NCBI RefSeq assembly: GCF_014905395.1
Contig: NZ_BNDT01000005.1
Span: 62,001 to 126,000, forward strand
Origin: Lactococcus taiwanensis
GTDB lineage: Bacteria > Bacillota > Bacilli > Lactobacillales > Streptococcaceae
Reading direction: 5' to 3'
DNA: 64,000 bases
Shown: positions 1 through 7,091 of the stretch, one piece after another
How the letters are laid out: every line of letters begins with the position of its first letter
Position numbering within the stretch: the stretch's first letter is position 1
Position numbers and translations under genes: made by a program
The notes under the pieces: generated by a model
Seen by the model: only the letters and a program-made list of their open reading frames with translations
The model's database searches: none
Told to the model about the DNA's origin: nothing

Positions 1-14
1 CTGCTAAATTATCT

Positions 15-296
15 ATGGAATTAAGAAATCTCAAAGACTTTTACGAAAAACAAGAATATTACAATTATGAAGAAACTCAAGGACGTGAACAACGACAATT
101 CAATAAAAGGGTCGAAGAATTAAATTTCTTTACCAATATTGCTGTTTTTTCGATTTTCCTTGCAATTATTACTTATATTTTAGTTTCTGTGCTGATTAGT
201 TGGATTGCAGTTCCCGTTGCTGTGGTGGTTTCTTTAGGCCTTTATATTTCTGTCAAAAAAGGGATTTCTAAAGCAATTAAATTTCTCATGAAATAA
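15..296 (+). CDS. small two-pass membrane protein, DUF3270-like
   Basis: A 93-residue protein with a charged, Gln/Glu/Tyr-rich N-terminal third and two adjacent hydrophobic segments (about residues 38-60 and 63-80), ending in a basic tail. It resembles the small streptococcal/lactococcal DUF3270 family by length and layout, whose function is unknown. Only 14 bases upstream are visible and the frame stays open to the window edge, so the true start could lie outside. A hairpin terminator follows directly. Confidence 0.6.
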   Translation: MELRNLKDFYEKQEYYNYEETQGREQRQFNKRVEELNFFTNIAVFSIFLAIITYILVSVLISWIAVPVAVVVSLGLYISVKKGISKAIKFLMK

Positions 297-301
297 AACA
301 A

Positions 302-326
302 AACCTATCGTTTAAGATAGGTTTTT
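302..326 (+). terminator. Rho-independent terminator
   Basis: Stem AACCTATC/GATAGGTT with a GTTTAA loop, followed by a T-run. It separates the first gene from rlmA and could act in both directions. Confidence 0.8.
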
Positions 327-1146
327 ATTTATGCCCGATTAAGAGTTGGACATGGATTGTTGCTCGCATTGGTGGATTTTTACGCGCCTGCTCCTTACGC
401 TCTGGCGAAACCGCCCACTCCAGAGGACTCATGGATAAGAAATCCTGACGTAATGGTTCTGGGAGTTCAAAAGTATAACGCAATTCCTTTTGTTCTACTT
501 CAGAAAACTCTGCTTTAAAGCGATCCACAACCGCTGTGTTTTCATAGTCAATAGGAAGCCCATAAACGTTACGGAGTTCCTGTAAATAATAACGGTCGGG
601 CACGACTTTAATTACCACTCCTTCTGGGACAAGTACCCGTTTGAATTCTGCATAATTTGAAGGGGTAAAAATGTTCAGAACCGTCGAAAAGGATTGATCA
701 GCAAATGGGAGATTGGTTAGATCAGCCAAGCTCAAAAAACTTCTCATTTCGAGTTCTGTTGCCATTTCTATGCCTTCTTTCGCAATGTCAAAAGCAAATT
801 TTGTTCCTTTTACATCTAACTCTTGTAAAAATGTCCCCTCACCTGTACCCACATCTATCAAATGTCCCTCTTTCAAAATCAACTGAATTTCTTTCAAAAG
901 TGGTTGATACATTCCTGATTCGATTAGACGCCGCCGCGGTTCAAACATTTTTCGTGTATAATGTACTGTATCCGGTTTTGTTTGCAAAAAATTAACATAG
1001 CCTTTTTTGTTCAAGTTATAAGTATGTTTATTTTCGCACCGCAAAGCATAGGGGCTAAGTTGGAACGGGCGATGACAAAGCGGACACCTTACAAGTTGCA
1101 AATTTTCTTCTAATAATTTATAAGACTTTTCAATTTTTTTTAACAT
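325..1146 (-). CDS. rlmA: 23S rRNA (guanine-N1) methyltransferase RlmA-like
   Basis: SAM-dependent methyltransferase of the RlmA/TlrB family, which modifies a guanine in 23S rRNA helix 35. An N-terminal zinc-binding segment has the spacing CPLCHRPF then CENKHTYN, a small Cys4/His cluster. The SAM-binding core follows, with LIDVGTGEGTF as motif I and NIFTPSNYAEFKRVL as a later motif. I start at the internal Met (MLKKIEK) because the 12 extra upstream residues are not family-like and overlap the promoter. No Shine-Dalgarno is visible. An extended -10-like TGTTATAAC lies 9 nt before this ATG, so the mRNA leader would be only a few bases. Length (273 aa) is normal for the family. Confidence 0.85.
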   Translation of the reverse strand: MLKKIEKSYKLLEENLQLVRCPLCHRPFQLSPYALRCENKHTYNLNKKGYVNFLQTKPDTVHYTRKMFEPRRRLIESGMYQPLLKEIQLILKEGHLIDVGTGEGTFLQELDVKGTKFAFDIAKEGIEMATELEMRSFLSLADLTNLPFADQSFSTVLNIFTPSNYAEFKRVLVPEGVVIKVVPDRYYLQELRNVYGLPIDYENTAVVDRFKAEFSEVEQKELRYTFELPEPLRQDFLSMSPLEWAVSPERKEQARKNPPMRATIHVQLLIGHK

Positions 1147-1273
1147 AGCTATTATGTTATAACAATTCTCAAAGATATGCAACTTCTCTTAAAAGCAACT
1201 TTCAGTTGATTAAACTGCCTTTTCTGATCATTTTTGATAGCCACATTTGTTACATCATAAAACTTGCTCGGCA

Positions 1274-1282
1274 TGCTATAAT
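1274..1282 (+). promoter_or_regulatory. extended -10 promoter of candidate small RNA
   Basis: TG at 1274-1275 followed by C and a perfect TATAAT (1277-1282). No good -35 at 17 bp is seen, as usual for extended -10 promoters. Transcription would start near 1289 and reach the terminator at 1344-1375 without an open reading frame. Confidence 0.55.
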
Positions 1283-1288
1283 AATTAC

Positions 1289-1375
1289 GGCTAAATACTA
1301 ACAAATTTTATTGATTAATAACCGCAAAGCTATTTTACACCCTGCTCGACTCCAGCCAATTCGAGCTTTTTTTAT
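1289..1375 (+). ncRNA. candidate small RNA, about 87 nt
   Basis: The intergenic region between rlmA and cutC holds an independent unit. An extended -10 promoter (TATAAT 1277-1282) lies upstream, a non-coding stretch follows, and a clean intrinsic terminator closes it (GCTCGA 1344-1349 / TCGAGC 1361-1366, then seven T). cutC has its own perfect promoter downstream (1396-1424), so this RNA is not its leader. No start codon with a usable ORF is present. I do not recognise it as a known RNA family. It could be a trans-acting sRNA. Confidence 0.5.
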
Positions 1376-1395
1376 TTTAACCTTCCCTTATAACA

Positions 1396-1424
1396 TTGCA
1401 AGTCCTGATAATATCGTTTATAAT
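1396..1424 (+). promoter_or_regulatory. cutC promoter
   Basis: -35 TTGCAA (1396-1401), 17-bp spacer, -10 TATAAT (1419-1424), about 28 nt ahead of the cutC start. Near-consensus sigma-A promoter. Confidence 0.8.
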
Positions 1425-1452
1425 TGTTAGAGAACTTTTGAAAGGAAAAACT

Positions 1453-2076
1453 ATGATTATTCGAGAACTTTGTGTTGAAAATTTTACGAAAGTGCCTCAT
1501 GCTATCCGAGAAGGCGTAGAGCGTATTGAGCTGTGTGATAACCTTGCGGCGGGAGGAACTACACCATCTTACGGAGTTATTCAACAAGCAGCCGAACTCG
1601 TTGCTGAAAGCAAAACAACCCTTGCAGTGATGATTCGTCCTCGCGCAGGAGATTTTGTTTATAACTCCTATGAACTTAAAATCATTGAAACAGATACACT
1701 CAAAGCCATTGAAGCTGGCGCCCAAAACATTGTCTTTGGTGCGTTGACCGAGGAAAATGAATTAGATACTGATGCCCTAGAAACTGTGATGGTAGCCGCA
1801 CAAGGCCTCCCTGTAACTTTCCATATGGCCTTCGATGAGATTAAGAATCAAAAAGAAGCCATTGACCAACTAATTGAATTCGGTGTGGATAAAATTTTGA
1901 TGCATGGTGGCCCACTTAATCAACCACTCAACACAGAAAAAATTAAAGATTTAGTTACCTATGCCAATGGTCGGATTACAATTTTGATTGGCGGAGGTGT
2001 GACATCAGCAAACTATGAAAGTTTAGCGCAAGCTTGCCAAACCTCGTTTGTTCATGGTACAAAAATCATTGACTAA
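1453..2076 (+). CDS. cutC: CutC family protein (copper homeostasis-associated)
   Basis: CutC TIM-barrel protein of 207 residues. Typical signatures are the N-terminal IIRELCVENF, ERIELCDNLAAGGTTPS around residues 25-42, MIRPRAGDFVY near 60-70 and the C-terminal ILIGGGVTS. The family was linked to copper tolerance in E. coli, but its enzymatic activity is unsettled, so the copper role is family knowledge, not shown here. The start was chosen at ATG 1453, which has GAAAGG 7 nt upstream; the longer frame from 1396 overlaps the promoter. Single-gene unit with its own promoter and a terminator downstream. Confidence 0.9.
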   Translation: MIIRELCVENFTKVPHAIREGVERIELCDNLAAGGTTPSYGVIQQAAELVAESKTTLAVMIRPRAGDFVYNSYELKIIETDTLKAIEAGAQNIVFGALTEENELDTDALETVMVAAQGLPVTFHMAFDEIKNQKEAIDQLIEFGVDKILMHGGPLNQPLNTEKIKDLVTYANGRITILIGGGVTSANYESLAQACQTSFVHGTKIID

Positions 2077-2083
2077 AATAAAA

Positions 2084-2112
2084 AAAAGCTTCATAAAGTA
2101 GAAGCTTTTTTA
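2084..2112. terminator. bidirectional terminator between cutC and ecsB
   Basis: Stem AAAAGCTTC/GAAGCTTTT with A-run before and T-run after, serving convergent cutC and ecsB. Confidence 0.85.
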
Positions 2113-2115
2113 TTT

Positions 2116-3132
2116 TTATTTTTTCAATCTAACTCTAACATAAAACTTAGTAAGTATGAAGTTAAACAGAACAATGACCACCGCCAAAACAATTGGACGT
2201 ATAAAGATTAGGCTCATTATCAATTCGATAAGGGTAGTTACGAGCATCACTCGAAAAAGAACAACACGCAAACCTGCAGTTTTCGCCGTTTTTTTCACGG
2301 GATAAATTCGTGTCAAAAGTTGATAATCAAATGTCGTACGCAATGAGAGGAGCTGAAAAATTAAGAGGTAATTAAAGACCAAGACAATAATAAGCGCTAC
2401 AATCCCATTGCTGATAAAAATCATGGACAGAATTGATAAAACTAAAAGTCGCAAGGTTAAACCTAAGAAATCTCCACTGCGCAAGAAACTCCGCATAAAC
2501 AGATAATCATAAGTCCTTCTGGTATCTGGTAAAAGAAAATCTAGATATTTCCTACGGTGACTATGTGATTTTAGACCTTTGACATTCGTAAATAAAGCAA
2601 AGAGACGCAAAGTAGCAGTTTTACGTGTTTCTTCTGACTCAATCATCGCTGTCCAATTCAGGATACCTGTCTGTTGCCAACGCCAGATTTGAGAGTAAAA
2701 CCACGCTCCTTTTAGTGCCACTAAAAGAATGAACCAGATAATAAATATAACTACGTTAAAGTTCAACAAAGGTGCAACAATGAGTATCAAAAGTAGAGAT
2801 AAGACCGCTGGTAGTATCAATGAACGTACTAGACATTGCAAGAGATAACGCTTTAGTGCGAGTTCTTGTGGAAGGAGAAACACCTTATCAGCTGCTTCCA
2901 CAAATGTAGCGATGCGTCCCACAAGCTGACTAAGTACTGTGACTAGCACAACAAGAATTATCTTCTCTAAAAGATGTGCTTGGTGTGTTTGAAGAAAAGT
3001 CACATACTGAACGACCAAGGCACCTAGCAAAATCATTAAGAATAGAACAAAATGATCATTAAAAACATAGCGAAGATATTTTAAATTTTGCTTGTACCAG
3101 TCTTTTCGACGTTTCGCAAAAATTTCAGTCAT
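2116..3132 (-). CDS. ecsB: ABC transporter permease EcsB
   Basis: Membrane component of the EcsAB ABC transporter, 338 residues with about eight hydrophobic segments, consistent with the EcsB family. In Bacillus, Ecs is needed for normal protein secretion, regulated intramembrane proteolysis and competence; the transported substrate is unknown. The start codon overlaps the end of ecsA by 8 bp, indicating a translationally coupled two-gene operon on the minus strand. A terminator shared with cutC follows. Confidence 0.85.
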   Translation of the reverse strand: MTEIFAKRRKDWYKQNLKYLRYVFNDHFVLFLMILLGALVVQYVTFLQTHQAHLLEKIILVVLVTVLSQLVGRIATFVEAADKVFLLPQELALKRYLLQCLVRSLILPAVLSLLLILIVAPLLNFNVVIFIIWFILLVALKGAWFYSQIWRWQQTGILNWTAMIESEETRKTATLRLFALFTNVKGLKSHSHRRKYLDFLLPDTRRTYDYLFMRSFLRSGDFLGLTLRLLVLSILSMIFISNGIVALIIVLVFNYLLIFQLLSLRTTFDYQLLTRIYPVKKTAKTAGLRVVLFRVMLVTTLIELIMSLIFIRPIVLAVVIVLFNFILTKFYVRVRLKK

Positions 3133-3898
3133 GAGTAACTTCTTCCCCCTTCTTCAGCGGGTCGCTGGGGAAATTTCCCTTCGTCAAAGAAAGATAGATT
3201 TCATCCAAGCTTGCTTCTGGCTGACCAAATTGTTGACGAAGTTCTTCTACTGTTCCTGTAGCAACAACTTGACCTTCATGGAGGACAACAAATTTATCAC
3301 AGAATTTTTCTGCTGTTGATAAGATATGAGTACTCATAAGAATCGAGCTACCTGTTTGTTTCATTTCCAACATCAAATCAATCAAATCTTGAATCGCTAG
3401 TGGATCTAATCCCATAAAGGGCTCATCTACAATATATAAAGAGGGTTCCGTCAAGAAAGCACAAATAATCATGACTTTTTGCTTCATCCCTTTTGAGAAA
3501 TTGACAGGGAACCAGTCCAATTTATCACTTAATCGGAAAGTTTTTAGTAATTTTTCCGCACGCTTTAGAGCTAGTTCCAAAGGAATTCCATAAGCCATTG
3601 CCGTAACTTCAATATGTTCACGAAGCGTTAATTCTTCATAAAGACTTGGAGTCTCTGGAATAAAACCTATCTTTTTTCGATAGCCCTCTAAATCTTGCTG
3701 CAAAGTTAAACCATCGAGCTCAATCTGTCCTGAGTAAGGAGTCAAAAGCCCAATCACTTCTTGAATTGTTGTCGATTTCCCAGCACCATTGAGACCAATT
3801 AGCCCCACAAGTTCGCCATCTTTGATTTCAAAATTAAGATTTTTTAAAACAGGATGCCCGAGATAGCCACCCGTTAAGTTTGTTATTTTTAGTACCAC
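3125..3898 (-). CDS. ecsA: ABC transporter ATP-binding protein EcsA
   Basis: ATPase subunit of EcsAB, 257 residues. Walker A is GLNGAGKS (about residues 37-44), the signature is represented by FSKGMKQK, and Walker B is LYIVDEPFMGLD, followed by the switch His in MSTHIL. The start codon is GTG, with GGAG 8 nt upstream. It overlaps ecsB by 8 bp. The promoter is an extended -10 facing the hit promoter. Confidence 0.9.
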   Translation of the reverse strand: MVLKITNLTGGYLGHPVLKNLNFEIKDGELVGLIGLNGAGKSTTIQEVIGLLTPYSGQIELDGLTLQQDLEGYRKKIGFIPETPSLYEELTLREHIEVTAMAYGIPLELALKRAEKLLKTFRLSDKLDWFPVNFSKGMKQKVMIICAFLTEPSLYIVDEPFMGLDPLAIQDLIDLMLEMKQTGSSILMSTHILSTAEKFCDKFVVLHEGQVVATGTVEELRQQFGQPEASLDEIYLSLTKGNFPSDPLKKGEEVTHD

Positions 3899-3925
3899 GT
3901 TATGTACTCCAATTCTACTTAAATT

Positions 3926-3951
3926 TGGTATAATCTAAGTATATTATAACA
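3926..3951. promoter_or_regulatory. face-to-face promoters for hit (+) and ecsAB (-)
   Basis: Plus-strand extended -10 TTGGTATAAT (TATAAT 3929-3934) would fire towards hit. Minus-strand extended -10 TGTTATAAT (TATAAT at 3948-3943) would fire towards ecsA. The two -10 boxes are 8 bp apart and each start site falls inside the other promoter, so simultaneous occupancy is unlikely. Confidence 0.6.
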
Positions 3952-4035
3952 TTTTCCTTAGCAATTCTGCTCAATTTTTAGGGTATTCATCGCTCAATAG
4001 GTAGAAAAGCTAAACAGTTTGGAGGCTAATATAAA

Positions 4036-4437
4036 ATGGAAGATTGTATTTTTTGCAAAATCATCGCTGGAGATATCCCCAGCACAAAAATCTATGAAGA
4101 TGATGATGTTGTAGCTTTTCTTGATCTCACTCAGACAACTAAAGGACATACCCTTCTCGTTCCTAAGCAGCACGCACGCAATATCCTCGCAATGCGCCCC
4201 GAAGATGCTGCACTATTATTCAGTAAAGTTCCTCTGATTGCCAACAAACTTGTCCATAAACTCCAAGCCAAAGGGATAAATATCTTGCAAAATAATGAGG
4301 AGATTGCTGGTCAAACAATTTTTCATACGCATGTGCATTTGATTCCCCGCTATGATGATAACGATGGCTTTATTGGTAAATTCACTCCACACGACTATGA
4401 CTTAGCTGAAATTGCGGCTCAAATCAACAAAGATTAA
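4036..4437 (+). CDS. hit: HIT family nucleotide-binding protein
   Basis: Histidine-triad protein of 133 residues, a nucleoside phosphoramidate/AMP-lysine-type hydrolase of the Hint branch. CxxC at CIFCKI (residues 5-8) suggests a zinc site. The triad is HTHVHLIPR near residues 98-106. RBS TGGAGG is 9 nt upstream. It sits divergently to ecsAB, a neighbourhood common in lactococci and streptococci. The next small gene follows after 11 bp and is probably co-transcribed. Confidence 0.9.
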   Translation: MEDCIFCKIIAGDIPSTKIYEDDDVVAFLDLTQTTKGHTLLVPKQHARNILAMRPEDAALLFSKVPLIANKLVHKLQAKGINILQNNEEIAGQTIFHTHVHLIPRYDDNDGFIGKFTPHDYDLAEIAAQINKD

Positions 4438-4448
4438 AGGAGAAAGCA

Positions 4449-4670
4449 ATGTTTGAACTTTTTAAGGATTTAAAAACAATGATGGGTGAACTCTCAGATG
4501 ATTTCAAAACCATGAAAGTCAACTTAGCACGTGTTCAAGAAGAAACCCTCAAGGCAGAGCAAGTTGGCAAAGCACTGCAAACAAAAGTTAATGAATTTGA
4601 AATCTCTATTGCTCCTCGGATTGAAAAAATCAATAGCTTAATTGATGAAATAACAAAACAGGTTGAATGA
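4449..4670 (+). CDS. small coiled-coil protein of unknown function
   Basis: 73 residues, acidic/basic mixed and largely helical, with heptad-like spacing from about residue 10 to the end (LKTMMGELSDDFKTMKVNLARV). No signal peptide or membrane segment. RBS AAAGGAGAAAG lies just upstream. It is co-directional with hit and ends in a strong terminator. I do not recognise a family. Confidence 0.7.
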   Translation: MFELFKDLKTMMGELSDDFKTMKVNLARVQEETLKAEQVGKALQTKVNEFEISIAPRIEKINSLIDEITKQVE

Positions 4671-4685
4671 TTCAACCTGTTTTTA
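4657..4685 (+). terminator. terminator after the hit operon
   Basis: Perfect stem AACAGGTTGA/TTCAACCTGTT overlapping the last codons of the upstream gene, followed by T5. It probably also serves the convergent membrane gene. Confidence 0.9.
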
Positions 4686-5024
4686 TTTTGTTTTATTTTG
4701 TTGTTTATAAAATTGTCTTCCCCAAAAAATGCCTAAAAGTTGCGCTAAAATGAAGCCAACAATGATAACTAACAGTTTTTCGATATCATGATGTTGGATA
4801 TAAGTGAATGTATGCTGTGAGATGGATAAAACAGCAATAAAAATAATCAAAATAAGATTCATCCCAATAATACGACGATATCTTCCTTTTCTACTTTCCC
4901 AAAAACTGATAAACAAGATTAAAATCGTTACCATTTCAAGTCCGATTAAGGTTAACCCTAAAAGCTGAAAAAGGTACGCAATCCCAAATATAATTGTTGT
5001 AAAACCCCATAGAAATAATAACAT
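4683..5024 (-). CDS. four-pass membrane protein of unknown function, probably leaderless
   Basis: 113 residues with four hydrophobic helices (about 1-20, 24-42, 52-70, 83-102), a cluster RKGRYRR between helices 2 and 3, and a charged tail. No recognised family. There is no Shine-Dalgarno. Instead a sigma-A promoter (-35 TTGAGT, 17-bp spacer, TGT-TAAAAT) ends exactly 6 nt before the ATG, so the transcript should begin with the start codon. Confidence 0.65.
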   Translation of the reverse strand: MLLFLWGFTTIIFGIAYLFQLLGLTLIGLEMVTILILFISFWESRKGRYRRIIGMNLILIIFIAVLSISQHTFTYIQHHDIEKLLVIIVGFILAQLLGIFWGRQFYKQQNKTK

Positions 5025-5030
5025 AACATT

Positions 5031-5059
5031 ATTTTAACATGTTTCTCTTAATTACTCAA
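5031..5059 (-). promoter_or_regulatory. promoter placing +1 at the ATG
   Basis: -35 TTGAGT (5059-5054), 17 bp, extended -10 TAAAAT (5036-5031). Six bases AATGTT separate the -10 box from the start codon at 5024. Confidence 0.7.
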
Positions 5060-5080
5060 TACTGTACAAAAAAAGAGGGT

Positions 5081-5800
5081 TTACCTCCTTTTTTTCATCA
5101 GAATAATGTCACCAAGTAAGAGAGAAAATCCTAGTAATCCCATCAAAATTGAAATTTTAACACCCGTTTTAGGGAGGTATTTTTCAAAAATATTGGTTTG
5201 TTGTATTTGTGTGTCTTTAAGTTTCCTAGACCCTTTTTGTTTTGTTAGTGATGTTATAAATTCTGCTGGATCTACGCTCGATTTGGGATACAGATAAACA
5301 GTATCTTTAGTTTCTATACCTGTGGTGTCAGGTAAGGGCAACCTCACCACAACGGGAGGTGAAGCTTGTGAAAGCTTGAGCATCGGATTTGGCTGCTCAC
5401 TAATCAAGTAGTCACCGTCCGGTAACATCGTGGTCGCCATACCGTTTTTATTAGTGACTAATTCTTGTGGGCTTCCAACTAAACGATAAGTCGAAGGCTT
5501 GGGATTTTCCGTCGCTACATCACGAGCTGCTCCTGTTGGGACAAACCGCTGTACAATATAATGAATTCCAGCCATCGGCGACAATTGATTGCCTAGATTA
5601 TCAATTGGAAGATTATTAATTTTCTGCCCATCATCAGTTGTTTGTGAGGGGATAAAGCTCGTTGCACCAGCAGTCAATCCATATTTGACGATGACTAGCT
5701 GCTGGGTATGGACCTCTTCAGCTAAACTATTTTTTGTAAACACAATATTTCCCAGAAAAAGGAGTAAAATCATCCAGCTATATTTCATTTTGTGCATCAT
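5081..5800 (-). CDS. minor (basal) pilin with LPXTG anchor
   Basis: LPXTG-anchored surface protein, 239 residues from ATG 5800. It has a signal peptide (about 1-28), a SpaA/Cna-B-type pilin region with VYLYPKSS as a pilin-motif-like sequence, and a C-terminal LPKTG (about 209) followed by a hydrophobic segment and KKRR. The longer frame upstream lies inside the sortase gene. ATG 5800 overlaps the sortase stop as ATGA and has AAGGAG 5 nt upstream, so translation is coupled. As the small last gene of a sortase-C cluster it is most likely the wall-anchoring basal subunit. Position matches yhhB of the L. lactis yhgD-yhgE-srtC-yhhB pilus operon (recalled, not searched). Confidence 0.8.
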   Translation of the reverse strand: MMHKMKYSWMILLLFLGNIVFTKNSLAEEVHTQQLVIVKYGLTAGATSFIPSQTTDDGQKINNLPIDNLGNQLSPMAGIHYIVQRFVPTGAARDVATENPKPSTYRLVGSPQELVTNKNGMATTMLPDGDYLISEQPNPMLKLSQASPPVVVRLPLPDTTGIETKDTVYLYPKSSVDPAEFITSLTKQKGSRKLKDTQIQQTNIFEKYLPKTGVKISILMGLLGFSLLLGDIILMKKRR

Positions 5801-7068
5801 GATTGCTCCTTTCCTTTTCTGAGGGGAATGCTCTTGAGATAACGGAGGTGAGCAAGAGCTTTTGTGGATTTTAGACAATATTGTTGCGTTTTTCTTGCGG
5901 TTGGGTGCGGACCAATAATCAACTCATGCTCTTTATCCACGAAATTTGAATTTTTTACTTTTGACAGATATTTTTTCCAGTTTTCACTTTTATTTTTAAA
6001 AATCCAACGTGACAGCTCTTTATGTTTTCTCAAACGATAAACGTTCAGGTAAAGGGGCTGATCAGGGTATATTTTTTCTGCTTGTGCAATAGCGACTGAT
6101 TTGCTTGTGACCAAGTAGAAACCCGCTCCAAAATCTCCTCTCAAGCTGTCATGGGCTAGTGTTGGTTTTTCTAATTTTTCCAAACTAACTTGGTAAAGGG
6201 GGCGTTGGTTGGCTAAAAGCCAATAGAGGAGAATGACCAACCCTAACAGCGCTAATACTCCAGATGCTAGCATGACCCAGAAATTATAGCCAAATGAGTT
6301 TCTGTTGATTGCTTCACTAGGTAGCTTTTGGTTATAGGGAACACGCTCCCCTGTGACCAAGAGGCGCTTATTATTTATCCCTGTCGGATAGCAAGTGACA
6401 AGCGTCACCAGATCTTTACCTTTGATCACGTTGAGCGACGAAATATCTTTGGGATCCACTACTTTGATATTATCAATCTTGTATTTTAAGTCTAAATCGA
6501 GAACACTCAAATAGAAAACATCACCAAGTTTAAGTTTATCGAGTTCTGTAAAGAGGGTATTATTTATCCGACCAGAGTGGGCTGGTAGGACGGCGTGCGT
6601 GTTTATCCCACCGATGGGGAGGCTGGTTTGTGGGATGTGACCGACACCTGCAAAAAGAATCTTTTCAGAATCGCCGTGATAGATAGGAACATTCCGAACA
6701 TTGATTTGTGGAATCGCGATATAACCCATCATCCCACTCTCATCGAGGGATAGCTGCTTGTTATAATCAGGGAGAGCCTTCTTGAAGGCGACACCTTGAC
6801 TAACAGCATAGATGTATTCGTTGTATAATCTTGCACTGGCCAAGAGTTCATGCTCTTTTTGGGCGGGAATTTTACTGACTTGTGCGCGATAGTTTTGAAT
6901 GGTTGTAAGATTTTGCTGAGCCACCATGAAATTTACCACGATTGGATAAAAAAGCAACCCTAGAGCAATAATTGCTAGCAGAATACTTAGAGCATTGCGC
7001 AGGATCAGACGGCGTTTTTTCTTTGGCCTCTGCTGTTTTTGAGAGGCCTTGTGTTGAATAAATTTCAT
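5797..7068 (-). CDS. srtC: class C (pilin) sortase with extra DUF3990-like cytoplasmic domain
   Basis: Pilus-polymerising transpeptidase, 423 residues. It has a basic N-terminus, a TM helix at about 22-48 and a sortase domain at about 100-245 with His164 (LPAHSG), Cys226 (TLVTCYPTG) and Arg235 (NNKRLLVTGER). The second TM at about 263-287 is typical of class C. Ordinary class C sortases stop soon after it (280-320 residues as I recall). Here about 135 more residues follow on the cytoplasmic side. They contain GDFGAGFYLVTS (311-322), LNVYRL and HELIIGP, then a KALAHLRYLKS-like end, which is the pattern of DUF3990 (ADP-ribosyltransferase-like). The family's opening YHGS-type motif appears here as YQVS (292-295), so catalysis is doubtful. 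The gene lies between backbone and basal pilins. Confidence 0.88.
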   Translation of the reverse strand: MKFIQHKASQKQQRPKKKRRLILRNALSILLAIIALGLLFYPIVVNFMVAQQNLTTIQNYRAQVSKIPAQKEHELLASARLYNEYIYAVSQGVAFKKALPDYNKQLSLDESGMMGYIAIPQINVRNVPIYHGDSEKILFAGVGHIPQTSLPIGGINTHAVLPAHSGRINNTLFTELDKLKLGDVFYLSVLDLDLKYKIDNIKVVDPKDISSLNVIKGKDLVTLVTCYPTGINNKRLLVTGERVPYNQKLPSEAINRNSFGYNFWVMLASGVLALLGLVILLYWLLANQRPLYQVSLEKLEKPTLAHDSLRGDFGAGFYLVTSKSVAIAQAEKIYPDQPLYLNVYRLRKHKELSRWIFKNKSENWKKYLSKVKNSNFVDKEHELIIGPHPTARKTQQYCLKSTKALAHLRYLKSIPLRKGKEQS

Positions 7069-7091
7069 AATAATCCTCTCAAAATGAAGCC

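Noticed and set aside
705-995. Open frames opposite to rlmA and other long genes (for example over bipA, pilins and the VWA protein)
   Set aside because: They lie on the strand opposite a clearly real gene, have no ribosome site and show no protein-like composition.
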